DNA from: Pacificoceanicola sp049341065
GTDB lineage: Bacteria > Pseudomonadota > Alphaproteobacteria > Rhodobacterales > Rhodobacteraceae
Reading direction: 5' to 3'
Length of the DNA: 64,000 nt
Assembly: GCF_049341065.1 (NCBI RefSeq)
Contig: NZ_JBMPIX010000015.1
Span: 1 to 64,000 of the forward strand
This document shows, piece by piece, positions 9,317 to 17,267 of this stretch. A program made the position numbers and the translations under genes. Numbering within the stretch: the stretch's first letter is position 1; each line of letters starts with the position of its first letter. Under the pieces are notes generated by a model. That model was not told the origin of the DNA. It saw only the letters and a list, made by a program, of their open reading frames with translations, and made no database searches.

Positions 9317-10036
9317 ATGTCTGATGACCGCCTGATCGTTGCGCTTGACGTCCCCTCTGCCATCGAAGGCCTGCACATGGCCAGCGCCTTGGGCGACACG
9401 GTATCGTTTTACAAGATCGGGCTTGGCATGCTGACCGGCGGCGGGCTGGCCTTGGCGAATGAGCTGAAGCAAGATTTTGGCAAGCGTATCTTTCTGGACA
9501 TGAAGCTGTTTGATATCGGCGCCACGGTCGAAGCGGCGGTGCGCGGGCTGGCGCAGTTCGATCTGGATTTCCTGACCGTTCATGGCGATCCCTACGTGGT
9601 GCGCGCGGCGAAAGAAGGGGCCGCTGGCAAGGATCTGAAAATTCTCGCAGTGACGATCCTGACCTCGCTTGACCGCGCCGATCTGGACGCCGCGCTGATC
9701 CGACCCGGTGACATCCCCGAGCTTGTGACCACCCGCGCCGCCCGCGCGTTCGAGGCCGGGGCCGATGGCGTCATTGCCTCTCCGAACGAGGCCGCGCTGA
9801 TCCGCGCCCTGCCAGAGGCCGAGGGAAAGCTGATCGTCACCCCCGGCGTCCGGCCCGTCGGTACCGACAAGGGCGACCAAAAGCGTATTGCCACGCCGGC
9901 AAATGCGGTTGCCGCAGGGGCCGATCATATCGTTGTCGGCCGTCCCATTCACATGGCCGCCGATCCTAAGGCCGCGGCGCAGTCCATCGTAGACGAATTG
10001 CGCTCGCCCCAGGCCAAGCAACCGAATATCGGCTGA
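9317..10036 (+). CDS. pyrF: Orotidine 5'-phosphate decarboxylase
   Basis: A 239-residue TIM-barrel enzyme that makes UMP from OMP in the last step of pyrimidine synthesis. The signature FLDMKLFDIGATV (about residues 57-69) contains the catalytic Asp-Lys-Asp set. IVALDVPS near the N-terminus and VTPGVRPVG near residue 175 are the usual phosphate- and base-binding segments. The length matches bacterial PyrF. It follows the 104-aa gene by 12 bases, with AGGAAAG as ribosome site. Confidence 0.97.
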   Translation: MSDDRLIVALDVPSAIEGLHMASALGDTVSFYKIGLGMLTGGGLALANELKQDFGKRIFLDMKLFDIGATVEAAVRGLAQFDLDFLTVHGDPYVVRAAKEGAAGKDLKILAVTILTSLDRADLDAALIRPGDIPELVTTRAARAFEAGADGVIASPNEAALIRALPEAEGKLIVTPGVRPVGTDKGDQKRIATPANAVAAGADHIVVGRPIHMAADPKAAAQSIVDELRSPQAKQPNIG

Positions 10037-10135
10037 CCGCCGGGAATAGGCGGACTTCCGCACAGCGCGCCGGAGAAAGGGGACACAGCTTCGTGAGCCC
10101 TCTTCTCCTGACGGAACCTTATGCCCATCTGAGAG

Positions 10136-10144
10136 TTATCCACA
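10136..10144 (+). promoter_or_regulatory. Single perfect DnaA box (TTATCCACA)
   Basis: TTATCCACA matches the 9-mer DnaA consensus exactly. It lies 40 bp upstream of the gene at 10185. There is no cluster of boxes and no AT-rich unwinding stretch, so it is not an origin; it could be a titration or regulatory site, or chance. Confidence 0.35.
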
Positions 10145-10184
10145 GGACAGCCAGTCCCAAAGGTAGGATACAGGAGGCAGAGAG

Positions 10185-10484
10185 ATGTCGCGCAGTAAAA
10201 CAGAAATCGGTGAAATCCGTTACAATCCGGCAGAGCAAAGCTTTGAGGCTTTGGTGACGTTCCACGGAACAACCGGCACGCGCCGTATCGCAACCAGTTT
10301 CCGCGCCCCGCTGACCGCCGAATTCGACGTCGTCAGCAAAGGTTTGCTAAAGGCCGCGATGGCCCGCATCAATCGCTCTGACCAGATGAAATCGCGTCTG
10401 GAAAAAGCGCCTGCCCCGATGCCCAAACCGCTGCAAGGCGGGTTTGATTGGCAGGCCCTTCTACACGGCAGCCGCGCTGCCTGA
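10185..10484 (+). CDS. Conserved hypothetical protein (99 aa)
   Basis: I do not recognise a named family. The 99-residue protein appears soluble. It has a beta-rich N-terminal half (EIGEIRYNPAEQSFEALVTF) and a C-terminal tail rich in Pro and Lys. The ATG is preceded by AGGAGGCAGAG, an excellent ribosome site, which is the main support for a real gene. It lies 148 bp after pyrF, with a DnaA-box-like 9-mer between them. Confidence 0.7.
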   Translation: MSRSKTEIGEIRYNPAEQSFEALVTFHGTTGTRRIATSFRAPLTAEFDVVSKGLLKAAMARINRSDQMKSRLEKAPAPMPKPLQGGFDWQALLHGSRAA

Positions 10485-10564
10485 GTTTTCCTGGCCTGAG
10501 CTGATCACCCGCACGGGCCAAACCGAACACCGTCCTTGATCAACGTCCCCCGAACAAGGGCGGT

Positions 10565-11002
10565 TCACTGGCCGGGGCGCTCTGCGCTCCGGCCTTTGAT
10601 ATATGCGCGCAGGATGTCCCGGAAATGCGGGATTGCCGTCGCATCCCCGACAAACGACGCAGGCGCCATGGCCTGCCAGCCCTGCCCTTCATCGCCAAAG
10701 CGGATGTCGCCCAGAATCCCCCCCGGAAGATGGGCCGCAAAAAACCAGGTCACGGCATTCCCCGTGTCACGCAAATGCGCCAGCCTTAAGCTGTCCGCAG
10801 GGACATCCAGGCCAATCTCTTCGCGGGTTTCGCGCAGCGCGCAGGCGACCGGACTTTCATTTCCCTCGCGCCCACCACCCGGAAAATCCAGACACCCCGG
10901 CCACACCAGCCCCGGCGCGAAGTCGCGGCGCAGCGCGACGATCTGATCCCCCGCGAACAGCATCAGCTTGGCCCCAAGAAATTCGCGATGTGGATCACTC
11001 AT
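10565..11002 (-). CDS. NUDIX hydrolase
   Basis: A 145-residue protein with a complete NUDIX box: GGREGNE followed seven residues later by RETREEIGL (about residues 39-60), the G-x5-E-x7-REUxEExGU pattern that binds Mg2+ and cleaves a nucleoside-diphosphate-linked compound. The substrate is not predictable; MutT/8-oxo-dGTP or NADH-type activity is possible. The start at 11002 (MSDPHREFLG) is preferred, because earlier in-frame starts would run into the divergent dinB gene 34 bases away. Confidence 0.88.
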   Translation of the reverse strand: MSDPHREFLGAKLMLFAGDQIVALRRDFAPGLVWPGCLDFPGGGREGNESPVACALRETREEIGLDVPADSLRLAHLRDTGNAVTWFFAAHLPGGILGDIRFGDEGQGWQAMAPASFVGDATAIPHFRDILRAYIKGRSAERPGQ

Positions 11003-11036
11003 GGCGCGCCCTTTCGCTTCGCTGTAGACTGGCCCC

Positions 11037-12290
11037 ATGCCCGCATTGTGCCGCGATTGTCTGACCAGCTTTGATTCCGGGTCCCGTTGCCCGGAGTGCA
11101 AGCGCCCGCGTGTCATCAATCACGATGAGCTATGGGATCTGTCCATCGCCCACATGGATTGTGACGCCTTTTATGCCAGCGTGGAAAAGCGCGACAACCC
11201 GGAACTTGCCGACAAACCCGTGATCATCGGCGGCGGACGGCGGGGCGTCGTCTCGACCGCTTGCTACATTGCGCGCATTCGCGGCGTACGCTCGGCCATG
11301 CCGATGTTCAAGGCGCTGCAACTTTGCCCCGACGCGGTGGTGATCAAACCGCGCATGTCTGCCTATGCCGAGGCCTCCAAGGCGATCCGCGCGATGATGG
11401 AGGATCTGACCCCCGCCATTGAACCGTTGTCTCTGGACGAGGCTTTTCTGGACCTGACCGGCACCACCCGTCTGCACGGTGCGCCGCCCGCAGTAATGCT
11501 GGCGCGGCTGGTCAAACGGATGAAGGATGAACTGGGGCTGACAGGCTCGATCGGGCTGGCGCACAACAAGTTTTTGGCCAAGATCGCATCGGATCTTGAT
11601 AAACCGCGCGGTTTTTCCGTAATCGGCAAGGCCGAAACCGAAGCTTTCCTGCGGCCGAAATCCGTCCGGATGATCTGGGGCGTTGGCAGTGCGGGTCAGG
11701 AGCAGTTGGACAAGGCCGGTATCCGCACATTTGATGACCTGCTGCGCTGGGACCGCCGCGATCTGAACACGCGGTTCGGCAGCATGGGTGAACGATTGTG
11801 GCATCTCGCGCGCGGACAGGACAAACGGCGCGTAACGCGCAATGCGCCGATGAAGTCCATCTCGAACGAGACGACGTTTTTCGAGGATACCGCCGATACC
11901 GATATTCTGGACGGCCATCTTTGGCGCATGTCGGAAAAGGTGGCCGATCGCGCCAAGGCCAAGGGGCTGGCCGGGCGCGTCGTGACGCTGAAAGTCAAAC
12001 GCAGGGATTTCCGGTTAATCACCCGGCGCACCTCTCTGCCCGAACCGACACAGATCGCAGACCGGATTTACCGCACGGTCCGTTTGCTGTTTGACCAAGT
12101 GCAGGATCAGGGACCTTTTCGCCTGATCGGGGCCGGCATCTCTGATCTGGTGCCTGAAGATCAAGCGGATCGCCTGCCCGATCTACTTGATCCGCAGGCT
12201 GCCCAGAGGGCGCAAGCCGAACGCGCCACGGACAGCCTGCGCGCCAAGTTCGGCGAAGGTGTTATCCTCAAGGGTCGCGCCCTGAGGTGA
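11037..12290 (+). CDS. dinB: DNA polymerase IV (Y family)
   Basis: A 417-residue translesion polymerase. A short N-terminal extension with CRDC and CPEC forms a likely zinc knuckle, common in this order. The palm follows: HMDCDAFYASVE carries the first catalytic Asp, and LSLDEAFLDLTG (near residue 135) carries the second acidic pair. The little-finger domain occupies about residues 270-390. No LexA box of the GAAC-N7-GAAC type is visible in the 34-base gap to the divergent NUDIX gene, in contrast to imuB at 61.4 kb. Confidence 0.95.
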   Translation: MPALCRDCLTSFDSGSRCPECKRPRVINHDELWDLSIAHMDCDAFYASVEKRDNPELADKPVIIGGGRRGVVSTACYIARIRGVRSAMPMFKALQLCPDAVVIKPRMSAYAEASKAIRAMMEDLTPAIEPLSLDEAFLDLTGTTRLHGAPPAVMLARLVKRMKDELGLTGSIGLAHNKFLAKIASDLDKPRGFSVIGKAETEAFLRPKSVRMIWGVGSAGQEQLDKAGIRTFDDLLRWDRRDLNTRFGSMGERLWHLARGQDKRRVTRNAPMKSISNETTFFEDTADTDILDGHLWRMSEKVADRAKAKGLAGRVVTLKVKRRDFRLITRRTSLPEPTQIADRIYRTVRLLFDQVQDQGPFRLIGAGISDLVPEDQADRLPDLLDPQAAQRAQAERATDSLRAKFGEGVILKGRALR

Positions 12291-12361
12291 CTTGGCGATC
12301 TTTACGCCCTGTTAGCGAATGTCTGGCATCGTCCGCTGAAAAATGACGATGGATCCAGCAA

Positions 12362-12736
12362 ATGACTGAAACCGCGCTTGAACAACAATTGACCAAAGCT
12401 TTGGCCGCACACAATCGTTGGAAGTTGCGGCTCAAAACGGCGATCAACGTCGGCAAATTCGATCAATCCGTCGAGGATGTGCAACGCTGCGACATTTGCG
12501 AATTTGGCAAATGGATCGAAGGTGACGAGGTACCTGCCAGTTTGAAAGGCGGCAAACCCTATCAGGTCACCCGGCAGTTGCATCGCGAATTTCACAAGGC
12601 CGCCGCCGTGGTCATCAACCACGCCACCAATGGCCGCGCCGAACGGGCGCAGGAGGTGATGGAAGGAGCCTATGCAGAACGTACCGAAAAACTGACCCGC
12701 GCCATCACGCGCTGGCGGTCAGAAATTCAAACCTGA
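12362..12736 (+). CDS. Stand-alone CZB (chemoreceptor zinc-binding) domain protein
   Basis: A 124-residue soluble protein consisting almost entirely of a CZB domain. The diagnostic residues are present: AHNRWK near residue 16, CDICEFGKWI near 43-52 and LHREFHK near 75, giving the His/Cys/His/His zinc site. CZB domains sense zinc or hypochlorite in chemoreceptors and diguanylate cyclases. Here there is no signalling domain in the same protein and none adjacent, so it would have to act by protein contact. The ribosome site is weak (GGAT). Confidence 0.8.
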   Translation: MTETALEQQLTKALAAHNRWKLRLKTAINVGKFDQSVEDVQRCDICEFGKWIEGDEVPASLKGGKPYQVTRQLHREFHKAAAVVINHATNGRAERAQEVMEGAYAERTEKLTRAITRWRSEIQT

Positions 12737-12742
12737 CGGTCC

Positions 12743-13060
12743 CTACAAAAGCGCGTCTTCCTCGCCCTGAACATCATAGCCCAAAGCTTCCAGCCCAGCC
12801 TCGAGGTTGTCGGCAAGATGCGGGGTTCCGATCAGATAGTCCGATGTCGGAGTGGAGGCTTCGGCATAGGCGGTTGCGTAGGCCTCTTCGAATTCTTCGG
12901 CGTCAAAAGCATCACGTCCGACCCACATGACTGCGACCAGCGCGGCCTGTTCCTCTTCGTCCATGCGGTCAATCAGGGCGCGCAACTCTCCTTCTGCGCG
13001 GTCCAACTCCCGCGCCATCACGATGACGGCCGCCACTTTCCGAACACTGATCTTTTCCAT
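12743..13060 (-). CDS. DUF3775 domain protein
   Basis: A 105-residue acidic protein matching DUF3775: an N-terminal helix (KVAAVIVMARELDRAEGEL), a central acidic helical pair with VMWVGRDAF, and a C-terminal TSDYLIGTPHLADNLEAGL block. Function is unknown; the family is confined mostly to alphaproteobacteria. The ATG at 13060 follows AAGGAGACGCGAC, clearly better than the upstream ATG at 13087. It converges on the CZB gene with a 6-base gap. Confidence 0.8.
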   Translation of the reverse strand: MEKISVRKVAAVIVMARELDRAEGELRALIDRMDEEEQAALVAVMWVGRDAFDAEEFEEAYATAYAEASTPTSDYLIGTPHLADNLEAGLEALGYDVQGEEDALL

Positions 13061-13123
13061 GTCGCGTCTCCTTAGGTATTCGCCCAAGGATCATGCCGCA
13101 CAGTGCGCCTGCCCACCTTGATC

Positions 13124-13855
13124 TTACGCAAACAGCCGATAGTACAACCAATCCGGCAAAAACTGCCCCAGACGGAACACAAGGCTGAATCCAAAGGGAA
13201 AAGAGCGTTTGAAGCGGTCCGAGGACATATGCTCAAAACAAATCTGCGCCGCGTCTTCCGGCTCCATCAGGAACGGCATTTTGAAATCGTTCTTTTCCGT
13301 CAACCGGGTCCGGATGAAACCGGGGTTCAACAACTGGACTTCGACCCCCGTCTTGCGAAGATCCGCAAACAAGGATTCGGCAAGCGCCATGACCCCAGCC
13401 TTGGACGATGTGTAGGGCGCGGAATCTGGCAGGCCGCGAAACCCGGACAGCGAACCGGTCAGGACAATGTGGCCTTTGTCGCGAGCCACGAACCCGGGCA
13501 AAACCGTGCCCATCAAGGCCATTGCCCCTGCGAAATTGACCTGTGCCATCGTGTTGGCTTGTTCGGCATTCCAATCCATCGCGCCAAAAGGCCAGTAGAC
13601 CCCGGCCATTTGAACCACACCGTCGATCTCGCCAATCTCACCAGCGACACGCGCCAAAGCCGCGCTGTCCGTTACATCAACGGGAGCGATACGGGACTTG
13701 CCGGGAAGGTCTGCGGCCAACCGCTCCAGTCCCTCGGCGGACCGCGCCGACAGAATGACTTCGCATCCTGCCGCGTTCAGCCGCCGGGCCAGAGCCGCGC
13801 CCAATCCTTCGGATGCCCCGACCAGCCAGTACCGCTTGCCAACCCAATCTCTCAC
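13124..13855 (-). CDS. SDR-family NAD(P) oxidoreductase of the RpoE-linked operon
   Basis: A 243-residue short-chain dehydrogenase. The nucleotide motif is GASEGLG (residues 13-19), the catalytic Ser lies in LTGSLSG, and the Tyr-Lys pair in YTSSK. The usual NNAG is replaced by QMAG. It is the last gene of a four-gene minus-strand operon; its start overlaps the DUF3833 stop (ATGA). In related bacteria SDR genes of this kind belong to the ChrR/RpoE photo-oxidative stress cluster, where roles in lipid modification are suspected. The specific substrate is unknown. Confidence 0.88.
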   Translation of the reverse strand: MRDWVGKRYWLVGASEGLGAALARRLNAAGCEVILSARSAEGLERLAADLPGKSRIAPVDVTDSAALARVAGEIGEIDGVVQMAGVYWPFGAMDWNAEQANTMAQVNFAGAMALMGTVLPGFVARDKGHIVLTGSLSGFRGLPDSAPYTSSKAGVMALAESLFADLRKTGVEVQLLNPGFIRTRLTEKNDFKMPFLMEPEDAAQICFEHMSSDRFKRSFPFGFSLVFRLGQFLPDWLYYRLFA

Positions 13856-14415
13856 GCCGCTTCAACCTTTCGCATCGTGGCGACCAATTCCGCCACCTTG
13901 AACCCATATTTGCGAAACTGACTGCGGTTCACGATGGTTCCATTCGGCGTCAAATACATCCAGTCGAGGGTATCCAGAACATGGCCGCCAGAATCATCAG
14001 GCAGGCGGATGCGATACCGCAGGTTGACCGAGCCACCGCGTTGCGCGCCTTTCCCTTCGCCTACAAGATCCGGCGCGGTGGCCTTGATACCGCCGTCATT
14101 GCTCAGCACCAGCGCCCATTCGCGATGCTGTTCCTTACCGCTCTCATAGCGGAAGTGTTCGTGCATTACGCCACGGTTGCCATCCCACTGCACATGAAAA
14201 TCACCAACGAAGCGCGACGTCACACGACCCGTCGGTCCATAGATGACGCCTTCACAAATCAGCGGTCCGTCAAGATGAGTGCGCAAATCGAATTGCTGTG
14301 TGCTATCCGCATAGTCTTCCGGCTTTTGCGCCGAAAAACTGAAGAAGCGCGTGCGCAGCCAAACCAGGCCAAAGACGATAACCGCGCCGAGCGCCACGAA
14401 CAAAGCATCGGTCAT
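13852..14415 (-). CDS. DUF3833 protein
   Basis: A 187-residue protein with an N-terminal transmembrane or signal-anchor segment (ALFVALGAVIVFGLVWL) followed by a beta-rich DUF3833 domain (FDLRTHLDGPLICEGVIYG...; HEHFRYESG). The fold resembles lipid-binding beta-barrels, but function is not established. The start at 14415 gives an ATGA overlap with the upstream DUF1365 gene. It is the third gene of the operon opposite rpoE. Confidence 0.82.
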   Translation of the reverse strand: MTDALFVALGAVIVFGLVWLRTRFFSFSAQKPEDYADSTQQFDLRTHLDGPLICEGVIYGPTGRVTSRFVGDFHVQWDGNRGVMHEHFRYESGKEQHREWALVLSNDGGIKATAPDLVGEGKGAQRGGSVNLRYRIRLPDDSGGHVLDTLDWMYLTPNGTIVNRSQFRKYGFKVAELVATMRKVEAA

Positions 14416-15191
14416 CCGTTTGCCTCCTTGATTGAAGCACTTACAGCTTGCTTTGGCGGCGCGGGTCTGTCGCGATACCGTGCGCCCTTGATCCGCAGTT
14501 TCAAAGCCTGCCAAAAGATCAGCGCCAACACTCGGCGGGCGCCAAATGGGCGTCGAACCATAGCCCAGAGAATGGCCCGATTGGTCAAAGCTGTACGTTC
14601 GCCACAAAGCGTTGCGATCACGCCTCCGTCGCCGTGGCTGAAATCAATCCAGATGCCGATACGCTCCGCGCCAATATCAAAGCGAAAAACATAGTCACCC
14701 GCGATCGGCTGAAATGGCGAAACGTGGAATATCTTTTGCGCCTTTATGCGATCTTCGCGCGTGATCGGCCGCCCGCCCGGAAGCGCACAAAGGTACGAAT
14801 GCCGATCCCCAAAGGTGTTCGTCACCTCGGCGATCACAGCGATCATCTGCCCTTGGCTGTCATGAGCCAGCCAGAAGGATACCGGGTTGAAAACATGTCC
14901 CAGAACCTTGGGCTGCGCCAACAACAACAGCGGCCCATCGGCGCGGATCTGATGCGCCTGCAAGACCTCGCGCGCCCAGACAGCCCCGCACCCCTGCTTC
15001 GGCGCGCCGCCATGATCCCTGTCCTGAACCGAGCTCAGGTTGCGCCCGTTCCGGGAAAACAGGGTCGGCGTTTTGACATCGGCCTCAGCATCCAGCAACA
15101 CATAGTCGATGGCATAGCGAAAGGCATTCTCAACAGCCCCTTTTCGGCCATGGTAGGTGTGGCCCGCGATATGATCGACCTGCATGGTCAT
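14412..15191 (-). CDS. DUF1365 protein
   Basis: A 259-residue DUF1365 protein. Recognisable segments are DHIAGHTYHGRKG at the N-terminus, VFNPVSFWLAHD near residue 105 and KIFHVSPFQPIAGDYVF near residue 150. The family almost always sits between a flavin amine-oxidase-like gene and a cyclopropane-fatty-acid-synthase gene and is thought to act in fatty-acid modification. Here the upstream partner is present (ATGA overlap at 15188-15191) but the CFA synthase is not. Confidence 0.88.
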   Translation of the reverse strand: MTMQVDHIAGHTYHGRKGAVENAFRYAIDYVLLDAEADVKTPTLFSRNGRNLSSVQDRDHGGAPKQGCGAVWAREVLQAHQIRADGPLLLLAQPKVLGHVFNPVSFWLAHDSQGQMIAVIAEVTNTFGDRHSYLCALPGGRPITREDRIKAQKIFHVSPFQPIAGDYVFRFDIGAERIGIWIDFSHGDGGVIATLCGERTALTNRAILWAMVRRPFGARRVLALIFWQALKLRIKGARYRDRPAPPKQAVSASIKEANG

Positions 15192-16486
15192 GCTGCCCGC
15201 ACCGGCTGGGCAAGACGGGCCGTCAATGCTTCAGCGACGTCAACAGCGCTGGACAAGCCATCCTCGTGGAAGCCATTCTTCATCCATGCCCCGCAAAACC
15301 ATGTGTTGTTTGTACCGTTTATTTGCGCCGCCAGTTTTTGACCTTCCAGCGCCGCAAGGTCATAGACCGGATGCCGCAAAGTGACTTCGTCATGGATCAG
15401 GTCTTCGCGGATCGCACGGGTCGAGTTGAGCGTGACGAAAAGAGGATCGTCCTTGGGGATGGGTTGCAGGCAATTCATCCAATAGGTCAGATCGATTTGG
15501 TTCATCTCTTTGCGGGTCGTTTCGGTGTAGTTCCACGACGACCAAACCGCCTTGCGCTTGGGCATGATCGACGTATCAGAATGCAGCACGATGCTGTTGG
15601 GTTGGTAGCCCACCGAACTCAGCGCCTTTTGCTCGTCGGCACTGGCATCATCGAGCATACGCAGGCTGTCGTCCGAATGCGTTGCAAAAATGACCTCGTC
15701 ATAGTGTTCCCATTCGCCGCCCTTGGCCTTGATCGCGACTGAACCGGCTTCGCGCCGCACAGCGTCGACCGGGCAGTTCAGCCGTATGGCCACATCTTGC
15801 TTTTTCAGCGCGTCCTCCAGCCGTCGGACATATTCGACCGAGCCGCCTTGCACCGTATACCACTGATGCTGCCCGGTATGGTGCAGCAGAGCATGATTTT
15901 CGAAAAACTGGACCAACGCCCGCGCCGGAAAGTCGAGGATTTTCTCTGTTGGCGTCGACCAGATCGCACCCGAAAGCGGCAGCAGATAATACCGGCGAAA
16001 CCAGTCCCCCATGTTTAACTGATCCAGAAATGCCCCCAAAGGGATCTCCGGATCCTGTGCTGCGCCCGCCGCTTGGGCGTTGAAGCGGGTTATGTCGCGG
16101 ATCATGCCCCAGAACTTGGGTTTCGCCAGATTGCTCTTTTGAGCGAATACGGCGCGCATATCGCGCAAACCGTACTCCATGGCGCCACCGCGCAAGCTGG
16201 CGGAAAAACTCATGTCCGATTTCGCAACGGGCACTTCCAACCGCTCGAACATCGCGCAGAGATGCGGGTAATTGGCGCGGTTGAACACGATGAACCCAGT
16301 ATCCACAGGCTGATCCCCGCGTTTCCCCGCCATGATAGTCCGGGCGTGCCCGCCAAGGCGCGGCTCGGCCTCATACACCGTGACCTTGTGATCGTCGGCC
16401 AGCATCAGCGCCGCGCCCAGCCCTGATATCCCAGCGCCGATAATGGCTATGTTGCGCGGCGCTGTGGGGCGGGCTTCAAAGGGCAT
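15188..16486 (-). CDS. FAD-dependent amine-oxidase-like oxidoreductase
   Basis: A 432-residue flavoprotein heading the operon opposite rpoE. The dinucleotide motif IIGAGISGLGAALML starts near residue 14, and the C-terminal FAD contact near NTWFCGAWMKNGFHEDGL includes the usual G-x-x-x-x-G-F-HEDG block. It is the family found next to DUF1365 and cyclopropane-fatty-acid synthase in singlet-oxygen-response clusters, so a lipid substrate is likely but unproven. The start at 16486 is preceded by AGGTGA. Earlier in-frame starts would run into the rpoE leader. Confidence 0.88.
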   Translation of the reverse strand: MPFEARPTAPRNIAIIGAGISGLGAALMLADDHKVTVYEAEPRLGGHARTIMAGKRGDQPVDTGFIVFNRANYPHLCAMFERLEVPVAKSDMSFSASLRGGAMEYGLRDMRAVFAQKSNLAKPKFWGMIRDITRFNAQAAGAAQDPEIPLGAFLDQLNMGDWFRRYYLLPLSGAIWSTPTEKILDFPARALVQFFENHALLHHTGQHQWYTVQGGSVEYVRRLEDALKKQDVAIRLNCPVDAVRREAGSVAIKAKGGEWEHYDEVIFATHSDDSLRMLDDASADEQKALSSVGYQPNSIVLHSDTSIMPKRKAVWSSWNYTETTRKEMNQIDLTYWMNCLQPIPKDDPLFVTLNSTRAIREDLIHDEVTLRHPVYDLAALEGQKLAAQINGTNNTWFCGAWMKNGFHEDGLSSAVDVAEALTARLAQPVRAA

Positions 16487-16520
16487 GCAGTTCACCTGAC
16501 GTTTGTTTTGTTTCAAACAA

Positions 16521-16548
16521 TCTACGGATGGCGGCCCTGTTTGGATGA
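16521..16548 (-). promoter_or_regulatory. Weaker RpoE-like promoter candidate for the FAD oxidoreductase operon
   Basis: On the minus strand TCATCC (16548-16543) is followed after 17 bases by GTAGA (16525-16521). This resembles the RpoE pattern TGATCC-N18-TAAGA, with mismatches in both boxes and one base less spacing. It lies 35-62 bp before the operon's first gene. An adjacent dyad, TTGTTT-C-AAACAA (16508-16520), might be an operator. Confidence 0.3.
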
Positions 16549-16566
16549 GAAAAGCCAAGAATTTTT

Positions 16567-16595
16567 TGATCCGACCCAGCAGTGCCCGCGTAACA
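16567..16595 (+). promoter_or_regulatory. RpoE-type promoter of rpoE-chrR
   Basis: TGATCC (16567-16572), 18 bases, then TAACA (16591-16595). The Rhodobacter RpoE (ChrR-controlled) consensus is TGATCC-N18-TAAGA, so the -35 and spacing are exact and the -10 has one mismatch. The predicted transcript would start near 16602, about 107 bases before the proposed rpoE start. This points to autoregulation. Confidence 0.7.
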
Positions 16596-16708
16596 GGTGT
16601 ATGTTTGGTCAGATAGACATCATTGAGATCCGCGACTCTGTGCCTGTTGATAATGGGTTCACGGCAAGCGAAGTCTTGGTGAAACGACAGAAAAACAAGG
16701 CGAAACAT

Positions 16709-17266
16709 GTGAAGGAAAATGAGGGCGAAAAAACGCCGGAGTGGAGCGACTGCATCGCACGGATTCGCGATCACCGCGATGAGATGGCCTTTGTTGAGCT
16801 GTTTCAGCACTTCGCCCCAAGGGTGAAGGGCTTTTTGATGCGGTCCGGCGCAGATGCAACTCTGGCAGAAGAGTGCGTTCAGGACGTCATGGCCACGATC
16901 TGGAGAAAGGCCGCTCAGTTCGATCCATCGCGGGCCTCGGTCTCGACATGGATTTTCACCATCGCGCGGAATCGCAAGATCGATCACCTGCGCAAACAAC
17001 GTCGACCCGAACCCGAAGAATTAACCTGGGGTCCGGACGCAGAACCCGATCAGGCTGACGTGATTGGCCTGCAACAGGAAACGGAACAACTTGGGGCCGC
17101 GATCGCTGCCCTGCCCGAAAAACAGCGGGAATTGATCGAGAAAGCCTATTTTGGCGACCTTACCCACTCCGAGATTGCGGAAGCCACCGGGCTGCCGCTT
17201 GGCACGATCAAGTCCCGTATCAGATTGGCGTTGGATCGCCTGCGCCACACAATGAGCCAGAAGTAA
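16709..17266 (+). CDS. rpoE: ECF sigma factor RpoE (ChrR-controlled, group ECF11-like)
   Basis: A 185-residue ECF sigma factor. Region 2 is FVELFQHFAPRVKGFLMRSGA...DPSRASVSTWIFTIARNRKIDHLR in part, and region 4 contains LPEKQRELIEKAYFGDLTHSEIA and LPLGTIKSRIR, the -35-binding helix-turn-helix. The start is uncertain. I chose GTG at 16709 because ACAAGG lies 8 bases upstream and the resulting N-terminus (ending EWSDCIARIRDHRD) matches the length of known RpoE. Longer in-frame starts would overlap the predicted promoter. It is followed at 1 base by its anti-sigma factor. Known role: response to singlet oxygen. Confidence 0.92.
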   Translation: MKENEGEKTPEWSDCIARIRDHRDEMAFVELFQHFAPRVKGFLMRSGADATLAEECVQDVMATIWRKAAQFDPSRASVSTWIFTIARNRKIDHLRKQRRPEPEELTWGPDAEPDQADVIGLQQETEQLGAAIAALPEKQRELIEKAYFGDLTHSEIAEATGLPLGTIKSRIRLALDRLRHTMSQK

Positions 17267-17267
17267 A

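Noticed and set aside
10130..10150. DnaA box as evidence of a replication origin
   Set aside because: Only one box, no AT-rich unwinding region and no dnaA, parAB or hemE-type neighbours.
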